Source: Gammaproteobacteria bacterium (GTDB lineage: Bacteria > Pseudomonadota > Gammaproteobacteria > Pseudomonadales > Halieaceae). From it: a stretch of 46,248 nt of DNA. The stretch covers positions 1 to 46,248 of the forward strand of contig JAUIMF010000020.1 in the NCBI GenBank assembly GCA_030433415.1, written 5' to 3'. Positions 35,982 through 44,681 of this stretch are shown here, piece by piece (positions within the stretch are counted from its first letter, which is position 1; the number at the start of each line of letters is the position of its first letter). The position numbers and the translations under genes were made by a program. Below the pieces are notes generated by a model. It ran no database searches, had not been told where the DNA came from, and was given only the letters and a program-made list of their open reading frames with translations.

Positions 35982-36119
35982 GGTATCTGCTCAAACGGCG
36001 GACCAGTGCGAACCGGGCCGCGAAACGAGCCCGAGCTGCTGCCAGCCCAGGCGGAAAAAGCGCGGCATTGTAGCTCAGCCGGACCCGGGCCGCCATGAAA
36101 GCAGGCCGGGCCCACGCAT

Positions 36120-37538
36120 TCAGTCGCCCAGACGCAATCCGATGAACAGCGGCGAACCGCGACGCATAAGACGCAGCGGAACGGAATCCCCATCTTCAAG
36201 ATCATCAACGATCTCGCGGAAGGCCTCGAGCGAGCGCACCGGTGTGGATCCAACGGCAGTGATCACGTCTCCGGGCAGCAGGCCGGCGTCCGCTGCCGGT
36301 GAGTCCGGCTCCACGGCACGCACTACAACGCCTCCGTTGAGATTCCAGCGGGTGAGCATGTCTTCCGGCGCCTCTTCAATGCGTATGCCAAGGCGACCAC
36401 CACGGGCGCCCTCGTCGGCGTTGCCGCCAAAGCCAGTCGCGAGCGAGTCGTCTGCGTCCAGGCCACCCACTTCCACTTCGACTGTGCGTTCCTTGCGCTC
36501 GCGAACTATGCGCACATCGACCTCGGTGCCGGGCGCGATCAGACCGACTACATGCGGCAAATCAGCGGAAGTGTCGATTGCCTCGCCATCGAACTCGATG
36601 ATGATGTCACCGGGCTCCAGACCGGCTTTTTCTGCCGGACCGTCGGGCGCCAGCTGCGAGACGAGCGCACCACGGGGGCGATCAAGACCGAAGGACTCGG
36701 CCAGGTTCTTGTCCACATTCTGAATCGTCACGCCCAGCCAGCCCCGAGTGACTGAGCCAGTTTCACGCAACTGTGCCACCACGTTGCGCAATACATTCAC
36801 CGGAATAGCAAACGAAAGGCCAATGGAACCGCCGGCGCGCGTGGTAAAAATCTGGGAATTCACACCGACCACTTCGCCGTCCAGGTTGAACAACGGCCCC
36901 CCCGAATTCCCCGGGTTGATCGCCACGTCGGTCTGGATGAACGGCACATAGTTCTCGCGATTGCGCGTAGGCAGGCTGCGGCCCATGGCACTGACAATGC
37001 CGGCGGTCACGGAGTAGTCGAGGCCGAAGGGCGAGCCGATCGCGAGCACCCACTCCCCCACATCCAGGGCGTTGTCCTCGGCCAGGGCAAGGAATGGCAG
37101 GCCCTCTTCCTCAACGTGCAGTAGGGCAAGATCCGAGCGCGGGTCCAAACCGACGATTTCAGCTTCATATTCCCGGCGGTCACTGAAGCGCACCGTGACG
37201 GTGTCCGCATCTTCCACGACATGGTGATTGGTGACCACATAACCATCACTGGAGATCACGAAACCACTGCCGGATGCCATGCGATCCGGACGATCCTGGG
37301 GCGGGTTGGGAAGTTGAAAATAGCGACGAAGGAATTCAGGAATTTCCTCCTCGTTAATTTCAGGATGTTCGCCGGCCCGACCCGACGCCTCCACGATGAT
37401 TTTGACCACGGCTGGCGATTGCTCCGCCACGATGGTTCGAAAGTCCGGTAACTCTGCCGCTCGCAGGGACAGGCTCCCCAGAACGGCAACCAGAAACGTC
37501 AGGAGCATCGCCGGACGCTGACCAGAAAATAGCTTCAT
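36120..37538 (-). CDS. mucD: DegP/MucD-type periplasmic serine protease
   Basis: A 472-residue Do/HtrA family protease and chaperone that removes misfolded envelope proteins. A signal peptide spans about residues 1-28 (ends near SLRAAEL). The triad is His106 in TNHHVVEDA, Asp136 in RSDLALL and Ser212 in NPGNSGGPLF. Two PDZ domains follow, from about residue 270 (GWLGVTIQ) and from about residue 380 (GRLGIRIEE). The ATG at 37538 has GAGGTG six bases upstream; a GTG three codons earlier is less likely. It closes the rpoE-rse cluster as mucD closes algU-mucABC in Pseudomonas, 133 bp after rseC. Confidence 0.95.
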   Translation of the reverse strand: MKLFSGQRPAMLLTFLVAVLGSLSLRAAELPDFRTIVAEQSPAVVKIIVEASGRAGEHPEINEEEIPEFLRRYFQLPNPPQDRPDRMASGSGFVISSDGYVVTNHHVVEDADTVTVRFSDRREYEAEIVGLDPRSDLALLHVEEEGLPFLALAEDNALDVGEWVLAIGSPFGLDYSVTAGIVSAMGRSLPTRNRENYVPFIQTDVAINPGNSGGPLFNLDGEVVGVNSQIFTTRAGGSIGLSFAIPVNVLRNVVAQLRETGSVTRGWLGVTIQNVDKNLAESFGLDRPRGALVSQLAPDGPAEKAGLEPGDIIIEFDGEAIDTSADLPHVVGLIAPGTEVDVRIVRERKERTVEVEVGGLDADDSLATGFGGNADEGARGGRLGIRIEEAPEDMLTRWNLNGGVVVRAVEPDSPAADAGLLPGDVITAVGSTPVRSLEAFREIVDDLEDGDSVPLRLMRRGSPLFIGLRLGD

Positions 37539-37671
37539 TGTGTACACCTCGTACCTGCCTGTTACAGAGTTTGCTTAGGTTGATCGGCGGACGCGCCGCC
37601 CTGGGTTTCTACCGTTATATGGCGTCAAATGCGGACTTTCCAAGAGCCGGCTGCCTGTGAGAACGAACGGC

Positions 37672-38136
37672 TCAGACCTTGCCGGTAACGATGGGCTGCA
37701 ACTCGCCGCGCGTGGCCAGGGGTCGCTGGGCCAGGCGGAGCAGGAACAGCCCGGCGCCCAGCCCGATCAAGGCGCCCAGCGTCACCGTCAGATCCGCCTG
37801 CGCCTGGGAGGCGTCAGCCGACACCAACACGTTCGACACCAGGGCGCCAGCCAGCGTAGCCAGTATGGGCAGCGCATACAGCACGAATGCGCCTCTGAGA
37901 AAGCCCTTTTCGGGTAGCGCGATACGCACCTCGTCATGCAGCGAAGGCACAAATCGGGCGCCTTCGGCGAGGCGGGCTTTGACGACGGCGCGACTGGCAC
38001 CGGGTGCCACTGCGTTGAGCACACCATGGCCGCAGCCGGCGCGCGCCGAACAACTGCCACAGGCACTTTGGCGCAGGGTCTCGACCCACACCGTATTGCC
38101 TTCCAGGGCCACCACGCGGCCCGTTTCGATCAACAT
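37672..38136 (-). CDS. rseC: SoxR-reducing/RseC-MucC family protein
   Basis: A 154-residue inner-membrane protein. The N-terminal cytoplasmic part carries a cysteine cluster, SACGSCSARAGCGHG (Cys-X2-Cys-X5-Cys), compatible with an iron-sulfur or redox role. Two membrane helices follow near residues 82-103 and 115-133. RseC proteins modulate sigma-E activity and, with Rsx, the reduction of SoxR. It starts three bases after the rseB stop. Confidence 0.94.
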   Translation of the reverse strand: MLIETGRVVALEGNTVWVETLRQSACGSCSARAGCGHGVLNAVAPGASRAVVKARLAEGARFVPSLHDEVRIALPEKGFLRGAFVLYALPILATLAGALVSNVLVSADASQAQADLTVTLGALIGLGAGLFLLRLAQRPLATRGELQPIVTGKV

Positions 38137-38139
38137 CGG

Positions 38140-39060
38140 CTAGCGCAGGCGCACGGCGTCAGCCACCATGCGCGCCGTGTTGGTGGGAATCTCGCCCAAA
38201 ACCGTAACCAGCACGGGACGGCCCTGCAATTGCAGGCCGCGCGTATAGGCTACGGTACTCCCCTGCCGCTCAAGGCCCTCTCCCGGTTTGATGGCTCGAG
38301 CCAGCGGCTCCAGAAAGACCGAAAACGACGCCAAACCATCGGTGTAGCTCTTACGCAGCGAACGTTGGGGTACTGCATCCGTGGGCACAAAGCCCTCGGG
38401 CAGCCACACCACCTCCCAGGGCAATCCGTGCTCCTGGGCCGGCGGCTCGTGGGGATGGGGATGCTGTGCCTGGTGCGCTGTCGCTGCCTCAGCCACGGGT
38501 GAGGCCTGCATCTCAATGCTGGCAAACTGGAACTGCTCAAGTACCCGCTGATCCGCGGCCAGGGTGGTGGATTTGAGCATCAGCGCGGTATCGCGGTCGA
38601 TCTCAAATACATAGCCGAAACGATACATATCCAGCGGCTCCGCACGCAGCCTCAGCGCCGCCCGCCCGGCGATACGATCACCTGGAGCGACACGAAAACG
38701 GTAGCTGGTACTCAGGCCGCAGACACCACTGCCGAGCGCGGCGCTGGCCTGAAGCAACTGGTGCCCGGGATGCATGCAGCCCGCGGAATGCCCCGAGCGC
38801 TCCACCCGCGCATCCTGTCCGGTGAGTCGGGAAATCACTTCGGTCTCTTCGCCGTTTTGTACGCCGTGAGACATTTCGATGACCTGCATGTCCCCCCCAC
38901 GCTGGAGCGTGACCACACCCGAGTAGCTGACCTGCTGGGCATTGCTGGACATCGCCTGGAGCAGTCGAACTACCTCGGGCTCAAGATTCGGGCAGTTGTC
39001 GGTGGCCGCGGCGGTTGCCGCTCCCAGCGACAGCGCAAAAGCAAGAAATCTAGCGTTCAA
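38140..39060 (-). CDS. rseB: Sigma-E regulatory protein RseB/MucB with a His-rich linker
   Basis: A 306-residue periplasmic protein that binds RseA and protects it from cleavage until lipids or LPS are sensed. A signal peptide is visible (NARFLAFALSLGAATAAA). The N-terminal LolA-like domain covers about residues 23-190 and the smaller C-terminal domain starts near HGLPWEVVWLPEGF. Between them lies AHQAQHPHPHEPPAQEHG, with five histidines, which I do not remember from other RseB proteins. A TTG at 39060, overlapping the rseA stop by 11 bases, gives the signal peptide at once. A further TTG at 39078 is also in frame. Confidence 0.9.
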   Translation of the reverse strand: MNARFLAFALSLGAATAAATDNCPNLEPEVVRLLQAMSSNAQQVSYSGVVTLQRGGDMQVIEMSHGVQNGEETEVISRLTGQDARVERSGHSAGCMHPGHQLLQASAALGSGVCGLSTSYRFRVAPGDRIAGRAALRLRAEPLDMYRFGYVFEIDRDTALMLKSTTLAADQRVLEQFQFASIEMQASPVAEAATAHQAQHPHPHEPPAQEHGLPWEVVWLPEGFVPTDAVPQRSLRKSYTDGLASFSVFLEPLARAIKPGEGLERQGSTVAYTRGLQLQGRPVLVTVLGEIPTNTARMVADAVRLR

Positions 39061-39676
39061 TGACCGGCACCCGTGCAAAGGGCAGCATGCCCTGGGGCGT
39101 GTTCAACGATGCATGCTCGGCATGCTCCTGGCTATAGCGACGCAGGCGCTGACGGGCAAGTTCCCGATAGGCTGTGCGATCAGCGGGTTGCAGCGTCGGC
39201 AGGGAGCGCGTGCCAAAGCTGGCCTGCACCGGCACCGCACCCGCCGTATTGACCACACCGACCGGCAGGGGCGCCACACGCCCCGCATCAGACTGTGCCG
39301 TGGTCTGGGCGAGCTGTTGTCCTCCGAGCACCACCACGGCAGTGACGGAGGCCGCTACGGCAAAACTGCTCAGGGCGTGTTTCCAGCCACCGCCGGAGCC
39401 GGCCGACTGGGTCGGCTCGGCATCGATCGCCGCGCGCACCCGTGCCGCGAAGTCCACACCCGCGAGGGGGGTCTCTCCCTGCAGCACCGTTCGGGTGACC
39501 TGCAGACGATACCAGTGCTCCCGTGTACCCGGCGCGTTCTGGCGCAGCACGCGGCGCAACTCCAGTTCCTGCGCCTCGTCGTCCATGAGCGCTGACAGCG
39601 CTTCGGCATCGACGCTGCGACTACCCACCCCGTCCTGTGTGCCATTGCTACGGCCCACGCTCTTGAGCTCAGGCAT
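39050..39676 (-). CDS. rseA: Anti-sigma-E factor RseA/MucA
   Basis: A 208-residue single-pass inner-membrane anti-sigma factor. The cytoplasmic sigma-binding part shows EALSALMDDEAQELELRRVL. The membrane helix is near residues 100-117 (ALSSFAVAASVTAVVVLG), and the periplasmic part ends at ARVPVIER. Under envelope stress such proteins are cut by DegS and RseP homologues to release sigma-E. The ATG at 39676 has a strong AAGGAGGAAGGC leader. Its first codons overlap the rpoE stop by eight bases. Confidence 0.93.
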   Translation of the reverse strand: MPELKSVGRSNGTQDGVGSRSVDAEALSALMDDEAQELELRRVLRQNAPGTREHWYRLQVTRTVLQGETPLAGVDFAARVRAAIDAEPTQSAGSGGGWKHALSSFAVAASVTAVVVLGGQQLAQTTAQSDAGRVAPLPVGVVNTAGAVPVQASFGTRSLPTLQPADRTAYRELARQRLRRYSQEHAEHASLNTPQGMLPFARVPVIER

Positions 39677-40259
39677 GCCTTCCTCCTTCCATCTGCTCCC
39701 GGACGCGCTCATCGATTGCTTCGCGCGCCCTGAAAATCCTTGATCGCACCGTGCCCACGGGGCACTCCATCACCTCAGCGATCTCTTCATAACTGAGACC
39801 ATCAAATTCCCGCAAAGTTACCGCGGTTCGCAAATCATCTGGCAGTGCCGCGAGGGCTTCGTTCACCGTGACCCGCAATTCTTCGCCAAAAAGATGGTTT
39901 TCCGGCGTTTCCCGATCCCTTAGCGCATCCGCTGCATCCATGTACTGCGCGTCTTCAAGGTCCACATCGGAGCCCGGGGGTCTGCGGGAACGGGCCACCA
40001 GATGATTTTTCGCGGTATTGATGGCGATGCGATACAACCAGGTATAGAACGCGCTCTCACCACGAAAGTTTGGCAGGGCCCGATACGCCTTTATGAATGC
40101 TTCCTGTGCCACATCCTGCACTTCATGGGCATCGTGCACATAGCGACTGATGAGGCTCATGATCTTCTGCTGATATTTTATGACCAGCAGGTCAAACGCC
40201 CCCTTGTCACCGCTCTGTACCCGGCTAACCAGCTGTTTGTCTGTGACCGACTCGGTCAA
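39669..40259 (-). CDS. rpoE: RNA polymerase sigma factor RpoE/AlgU
   Basis: A 196-residue ECF sigma factor for envelope stress. Region 2 shows DLLVIKYQQKIMSLISRYV and DVAQEAFIKAYRALPNFRG, with the DNA-melting AFYTWLYRIAINTAKNHL; region 4 shows REFDGLSYEEIAEVMECPVG and TVRSRIFRAREAI. The best start is a TTG at 40259, nine bases after GGAGGA, and gives the length of E. coli RpoE. The frame is open to 40340, but that segment contains the predicted promoter. It heads the rseABC-mucD operon. Confidence 0.95.
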   Translation of the reverse strand: MTESVTDKQLVSRVQSGDKGAFDLLVIKYQQKIMSLISRYVHDAHEVQDVAQEAFIKAYRALPNFRGESAFYTWLYRIAINTAKNHLVARSRRPPGSDVDLEDAQYMDAADALRDRETPENHLFGEELRVTVNEALAALPDDLRTAVTLREFDGLSYEEIAEVMECPVGTVRSRIFRAREAIDERVREQMEGGRHA

Positions 40260-40319
40260 ACGTCGCACTCCTCCATGATGCACGGCGTCAGCGACCGGAC
40301 GGCGCCTTACCTGAAGCTC

Positions 40320-40347
40320 ATTGACCACCTTTTGCCGCAAGAGTTCC
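40320..40347 (-). promoter_or_regulatory. Sigma-E-type promoter of rpoE
   Basis: On the minus strand GGAACTC (40347-40341) and GTCAAT (40325-40320) are 15 bases apart. They match the sigma-E consensus GGAACTT and GTCAAA/TCTGA at the most conserved positions. The start would lie about 55 bases before the TTG codon. This fits autoregulation, which is known for rpoE and algU. Confidence 0.6.
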
Positions 40348-40348
40348 C

Positions 40349-40363
40349 TGTGACATATTCACA
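40349..40363. promoter_or_regulatory. Inverted repeat TGTGA-CATAT-TCACA beside the rpoE promoter
   Basis: Perfect arms with a five-base spacer lie immediately upstream of the rpoE -35 box and in the divergent region with nadB. The arms are those of a CRP/Vfr site, but the spacer is one base short, so another factor may use it. Confidence 0.35.
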
Positions 40364-40455
40364 ATCGATCGCACAGGGTCGGCGTAAAGGCCTGTACCCG
40401 CTGAACAGCAAAAAAGGCATGATACCGTTTAAGAGGCAATCGATATCAGGAATTC

Positions 40456-42057
40456 ATGAGCAGCCACTTTCGACACGACGTCGTTATCGTAGGTCGCGGT
40501 GCAGCGGGTATGGCCCTTGCCCTGCGCCTGCCATCGGATCTGCGTATCGCAATGATCTCAAAGGGCGATGTCAAGCAGAGCTCCACCTATTGGGCCCAGG
40601 GCGGCATGGCCGCGGTGCTTCATGCCCGCGATAGCGTGGAAGCCCACGTCGAAGACACGCTGCGCGCGGGTGCCGGTCTATGCCATCGCGACGCGGTGGA
40701 ACTGGCGGTCTCGCACAGCCGTGAAACCGTGGACTGGCTGGCCTCACTCGGCGTGGATTTCGACCTGCGGGACGATATCGACGCCAGTCAGTCGCCGGAG
40801 TACCACCTGGCCCAGGAGGGTGGTCACAGCCACCGCCGCATTGTGCACGCCGCTGACCGTACCGGTGGCGCGATAGGCGAGGTGCTTGAAGCCCGGGCCC
40901 GTGCCGCCGAGAACATCGAATTACTCTCTGGACGCATCGCCGTTGATCTGGTGGTACGCGACGGGCGTTGTCGGGGCATCTATGTACTGGACGAAGAGAG
41001 TGAGAGCGTTGACCTCTTCGAAGCCGACAGCGTCATCCTCGCCAGCGGTGGCGCAAGCAAGGTCTACCTCTACACAAGCAATCCCGATGGCGCGAGCGGT
41101 GACGGCATCGCCATGGCCTGGCGCGCCGGCTGCCGTGTCGCCAACCTGGAATTCAACCAGTTTCATCCCACCTGTCTGTACCACCCCCAGGCCAAGTCCT
41201 TTCTCATTACCGAAGCGCTGCGGGGCGAAGGGGCCCATCTGGTGCTCCCAACGGGCGAACGTTTCATGGCGCGCTTCGATGAGCGCGGGGAACTGGCGCC
41301 CCGGGATATCGTGGCCCGCGCCATCGACCATGAAATGAAGCGCCTGGGTATCGATTGTGTCTACCTCGACATCAGTCACCGGGAACCTGCCTTTCTGGAA
41401 CAGCACTTCCCGACAATTCTGGAGCGCTGCCTGGAGTACGGCATTGATATTCGCCGGGAACGGATTCCTGTGGTACCTGCCGCCCACTACACCTGTGGGG
41501 GTGTCGTGGTGGACCGCCATGGACAGACCGACGTCCCGGGGCTCTACGCCATTGGCGAGTGTTCCTTCACCGGCCTGCACGGCGCCAATCGCATGGCGAG
41601 CAATTCGCTGCTTGAGTGTCTGGTATACGCCCAGACCGCTGCCGCACACATCAGCGCCCGCCGCGGCGAGGACTACGGTAGCGATGAGAGCCCTCCCCCC
41701 TGGGATGAGTCGCAGGTTACGGACTCTGACGAAGACGTGGTGATTTCGCACAACTGGCACGAGCTGCGTCAGTTCATGTGGGACTACGTCGGCATCGTTC
41801 GCACCAACAAGCGGCTACAGCGAGCCCTGCGACGGGCTGCGCTGCTTCAGGGAGAAATCGCCGAGTACTACAGCAATTACAAGGTGACAAACGACCTGCT
41901 GGAGCTCCGCAATCTGGCCATGGTTGCGGAACTCATGATTCGCTGCGCCATGCAGCGCCGCGAGAGCCGTGGCCTGCATTACACCCTCGACTTTCCTGAC
42001 CTGCTGCCAGAAGCCACTGATACGGTGCTCGAACCCGACGCGCTGTCAGCGCCCTAG
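40456..42057 (+). CDS. nadB: L-aspartate oxidase
   Basis: A 533-residue flavoenzyme that oxidises aspartate to iminoaspartate, the first step of de novo NAD synthesis. The FAD motif [16 protein letters not shown] is at the N-terminus, [14 protein letters not shown] follows, and [13 protein letters not shown] and [16 protein letters not shown] are in the catalytic part. [19 protein letters not shown] and the helical C-terminal domain ([17 protein letters not shown]) are typical. NadB divergent from rpoE is a standard gammaproteobacterial arrangement. The control region is shared with rpoE. Confidence 0.97.
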   Translation: MSSHFRHDVVIVGRGAAGMALALRLPSDLRIAMISKGDVKQSSTYWAQGGMAAVLHARDSVEAHVEDTLRAGAGLCHRDAVELAVSHSRETVDWLASLGVDFDLRDDIDASQSPEYHLAQEGGHSHRRIVHAADRTGGAIGEVLEARARAAENIELLSGRIAVDLVVRDGRCRGIYVLDEESESVDLFEADSVILASGGASKVYLYTSNPDGASGDGIAMAWRAGCRVANLEFNQFHPTCLYHPQAKSFLITEALRGEGAHLVLPTGERFMARFDERGELAPRDIVARAIDHEMKRLGIDCVYLDISHREPAFLEQHFPTILERCLEYGIDIRRERIPVVPAAHYTCGGVVVDRHGQTDVPGLYAIGECSFTGLHGANRMASNSLLECLVYAQTAAAHISARRGEDYGSDESPPPWDESQVTDSDEDVVISHNWHELRQFMWDYVGIVRTNKRLQRALRRAALLQGEIAEYYSNYKVTNDLLELRNLAMVAELMIRCAMQRRESRGLHYTLDFPDLLPEATDTVLEPDALSAP

Positions 42058-42146
42058 TTACCCGAGAGGATTTTACGAGCGCGCCTCACCATCGACATCA
42101 CAGCCATGCAAGCCACCACCATGGAAACCACAGCTGTCGACACCAT
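42054..42146 (-). CDS. Possible very small membrane protein
   Basis: The gap between convergent nadB and ygfX holds a frame on the minus strand from an ATG at 42146 to a TAG at 42054, 30 residues. It consists of a 20-residue hydrophobic segment ([20 protein letters not shown]) and a basic tail [10 protein letters not shown], a classic single-pass peptide. The frame continues upstream to a CTG at 42173 that overlaps the ygfX stop, which would give 39 residues. No good ribosome site is seen, so it could be chance. The last bases overlap the nadB stop on the other strand. Confidence 0.35.
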   Translation of the reverse strand: MVSTAVVSMVVACMAVMSMVRRARKILSGN

Positions 42147-42169
42147 AGCTATCAGCAGAGGACCGACGC

Positions 42170-42577
42170 TCAGTTAACCGACACCGCGACCCGCAACTGC
42201 CGCCGCAGCGCGCGATAATCGTGCTCAGACAATGCGTCGCAAAACACCAGCAACTGCCGGGGGCCGACCCCGCACCGCGACTCAGGCTCGAGCTTCAGCC
42301 ATACGAACACTGGCGGGCGGGCGCACACCGTAACCTGGCACCGCCTTCGATTCCCTCGATCACGCAAATACCAGACGCCCGCGCCTGCGCACTCAAGGGT
42401 ATAGCCACGGGGATCGACCTGCCGTATCGCCAGGGGTAGCCCCAGTAGTGCCGCAGCGAGCACAGCCACCATCGCCGGAGCCGTGTCTACTCCCAACGCT
42501 GCTGCGAGCAGCAGACCCTGTACACCACAGAGGCTCAGCGAGAGATAACGCGAGTCACGAACGGCCAGCCCGGCCAT
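42170..42577 (-). CDS. YgfX/CptA-like membrane protein
   Basis: A 135-residue protein with two hydrophobic segments near residues 10-30 and 33-50 and a soluble C-terminal half (GYTLECAGAGVWYLRD on to FCDALSEHDYRALRRQLRV). Sequence similarity to YgfX is weak, so the call rests on size, topology and position next to sdhE. YgfX homologues overlap sdhE in the same way. The start at 42577 is chosen; it overlaps the sdhE stop by 23 bases. An in-frame ATG at 42634 would overlap much more. Confidence 0.65.
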   Translation of the reverse strand: MAGLAVRDSRYLSLSLCGVQGLLLAAALGVDTAPAMVAVLAAALLGLPLAIRQVDPRGYTLECAGAGVWYLRDRGNRRRCQVTVCARPPVFVWLKLEPESRCGVGPRQLLVFCDALSEHDYRALRRQLRVAVSVN

Positions 42578-42812
42578 GAAACTCAAGAATGCGCCGCACC
42601 ATAACCGCCAGCTCCTCGTCTTCGGGTACTTCACGGCGCAAAAACCAGCCGAACATCTCCTGATCCTGGCTGCTCATGAGTTGCTGGTAGCGTTCCCGGT
42701 CCTGGGAGGAGAGCTGCGGATATGCCTCCCGAACAAATGGCTCGAGAATGAGGTCCAGTTCCAACATGCCACGCCGACTGGCCCACTGCATGCGTTTATG
42801 ATCTTCGTCCAT
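42555..42812 (-). CDS. sdhE: FAD assembly factor SdhE
   Basis: An 85-residue protein that helps attach FAD covalently to the succinate dehydrogenase flavoprotein. The diagnostic RGMLELDLILEPF motif is at residues 14-26, and MSSQDQEMFGWFLRRE is the second conserved part. Length is that of the family. It is divergent from ygfZ with about 100 bp between the starts and overlaps the YgfX-like gene. Confidence 0.94.
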   Translation of the reverse strand: MDEDHKRMQWASRRGMLELDLILEPFVREAYPQLSSQDRERYQQLMSSQDQEMFGWFLRREVPEDEELAVMVRRILEFHGRAGRS

Positions 42813-42914
42813 TTACCCGATCCAATTTCTGCGTGGCGCAGTATAGCCAAACGGTACACGCTATCATGCCCCTTTACTGCGACCCTGCGAAGGTCGCTGC
42901 TCGCCGGAGACCAA

Positions 42915-43778
42915 ATGTTGAACGCATATGCCTGTTATCTCGAACGCGAGGCCATCATTCATCTTCGTGGCCCTCGAACAACGGAGTTCCTCCAGGGTCA
43001 GTTCACCGGCGACCTGCGCAAACTCTCAAAGACCCACCCCCTTCAGGGCGCGTTGTGCAACCCCCAGGGACGGGTTATTACCGACGCCAGGCTCATCGCA
43101 CTGGACGACGACCACATCCTGTTGCGACTGCGCGCATCCCTGCGCGACCGCTGCACCGAAATATTGCACCGCTACGCGCAGTTTTCCCGCGTGGAGGTTT
43201 CGGCGCATGAGACGGACCGGGCGATACTGGGACTGTACGGTGACCTCGAGCCCCCCCTGCTCCCCCCATCGCCCGACGAGGCTCTGCACCACGATGGCTG
43301 CGTGGTACTGAACTGGGCATCCGGGGTCGGCGAAGTGATCGCGCCAACGGGTGCTGAGGCAAGCCTGGAGACCATCGCGGCGGGACTGCAACCGGGGCTC
43401 GAGAGTGACTGGCAGGCCAAAGTGCTGCAGAGCGGCCACTATGCGCTGGAGTCATCGGACTCGGAACAATTCACACCACAGACGCTGAACTACGATGAGC
43501 GGGGTCTCATCGCCTTTGACAAGGGTTGTTATACGGGCCAGGAAGTCGTCGCACGTCTTCACTACAAGGGTCGCGCCAAGCGGCGCCTGCGCATATTCCA
43601 GGCTACTTCGCAGGCACCTGTCGAAGAACCCCTTGTCGATTCCGAAGGCACCAAAGCTGGCAAAGTTCTGCGCTGTGTCCCCGCGAGCGAGGGTTACGTG
43701 ATCGCCGCAGAGATTGCTGTGGACGCGCCCGTCGCCAACCTGCACACCTCGCAGGGTAGCGTTCTTTCGCCTGCCTGA
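42915..43778 (+). CDS. ygfZ: tRNA-modifying/Fe-S assembly protein YgfZ
   Basis: A 287-residue folate-binding protein of the glycine cleavage T-protein fold that supports iron-sulfur enzymes and tRNA thiolation. The family signature KGCYTGQEVVARLHYKG is near residue 200, with its conserved cysteine. LQGQFTGDL and GRVITDARL are in the N-terminal part. The ATG at 42915 has GGAGA upstream; the frame is open to 42576 but that part is antisense to sdhE. It is convergent with ung, four bases apart. Confidence 0.94.
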   Translation: MLNAYACYLEREAIIHLRGPRTTEFLQGQFTGDLRKLSKTHPLQGALCNPQGRVITDARLIALDDDHILLRLRASLRDRCTEILHRYAQFSRVEVSAHETDRAILGLYGDLEPPLLPPSPDEALHHDGCVVLNWASGVGEVIAPTGAEASLETIAAGLQPGLESDWQAKVLQSGHYALESSDSEQFTPQTLNYDERGLIAFDKGCYTGQEVVARLHYKGRAKRRLRIFQATSQAPVEEPLVDSEGTKAGKVLRCVPASEGYVIAAEIAVDAPVANLHTSQGSVLSPA

Positions 43779-43782
43779 ACGA

Positions 43783-44514
43783 TCAGCTCGACGTCTCAGA
43801 CGTCATTTCGATGGCGGTCGCTGACGGCAGCTGCCAATCCACCACATCCAGCCCCTGCTCTCTCAGCCACGCATTCGCCTGACTGAAATGCCGACAGCCC
43901 AGGAAACCCCGGTGAGCACTGAGCGGCGAGGGATGGGGTGCCTGCAGGACACAATGTCGCGTGTCATCGATCGCGCGACCTTTCTTTTGCGCGTAGGCTC
44001 CCCAGAGCAGAAACACCTTGGGCGCCGGATCATCGGATAAGAGTGACACGACATGATCCGTGAAGCGCTCCCAGCCCTTGCCCTGATGGCAGGCGGGCGA
44101 GTTCTGCTCCACCGTCAGCACACTGTTGAGCAACAGTACGCCCTGGCGCGCCCAGGGGAGCAGGCAGCCATGACCCGGGTCGACGCAGCCCAGATCCGTC
44201 GCCAGTTCCTTGTAGACATTGACCAGCGACGGCGGCGTTACCACACCAGGGTTAACGGAAAAACACAATCCGTGGGCCTGTCCCGGGTTGTGGTACGGAT
44301 CCTGACCGAGGATCACGACCTTCACACGATCCGGCGGCGTTTCCCAGAACGCTCGAAATATATCGTTGGGCGGTGGGTACAGCGTCGCACCGGCGGCTCG
44401 CCGCTGGCGTAGAAAGGCAGACAGGTCCTGCATGTAGGGCTGTTCAAATTGATCCCCAAGCAGATTCAGCCATGCCTCGGGCAGGCGCACGGGCCGGCCG
44501 GATTCCTTCGCCAC
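43783..44514 (-). CDS. ung: Uracil-DNA glycosylase
   Basis: A 243-residue family 1 enzyme that removes uracil from DNA. The catalytic Asp72 is in ILGQDPYHNPGQAHGLCFSV and the histidine in QAPHPSPLSAHRGFLG; LLLNSVLTVEQNSP and LLWGAYAQKKG are also typical. A GTG at 44514 with GAGGA seven bases upstream is taken as start; the open frame to 44562 lacks a better site. It is divergent from the DUF1631 gene. Confidence 0.95.
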   Translation of the reverse strand: MAKESGRPVRLPEAWLNLLGDQFEQPYMQDLSAFLRQRRAAGATLYPPPNDIFRAFWETPPDRVKVVILGQDPYHNPGQAHGLCFSVNPGVVTPPSLVNVYKELATDLGCVDPGHGCLLPWARQGVLLLNSVLTVEQNSPACHQGKGWERFTDHVVSLLSDDPAPKVFLLWGAYAQKKGRAIDDTRHCVLQAPHPSPLSAHRGFLGCRHFSQANAWLREQGLDVVDWQLPSATAIEMTSETSS

Positions 44515-44588
44515 GGCATGTTCCTCAAAAAGGAGGCCATGATACGGACTCCTTCCTCTCACTCAACCAATTCCGCGGGCGCGCCGAG

Positions 44589-44618
44589 TTTTCGCCGAAC
44601 GCCCACAGGACGTATACT
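44589..44618 (+). promoter_or_regulatory. Candidate promoter of the DUF1631 gene
   Basis: A TATACT box at 44613-44618 is preceded by TTTTCG at 44589-44594 with an 18-base spacer. It lies 64 bases before the ATG at 44682. The -35 box is weak. Confidence 0.3.
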
Positions 44619-44681
44619 GCGCCGACCAGACGCCAACCCCCGGGACCGAGGGACCGCCCTTGCCGACGAGACCGCAACGCG

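Noticed and set aside
36067-36072. TACAAT box as a firm lepA promoter
   Set aside because: No -35 box stands at the right distance, so it is only mentioned with lepA.
43790-43804. GACGTC-TCA-GACGTC inverted repeat near the ygfZ and ung ends
   Set aside because: It lies inside the last codons of ung and lacks a T tract; it could help end ygfZ transcription but this is too weak to list.
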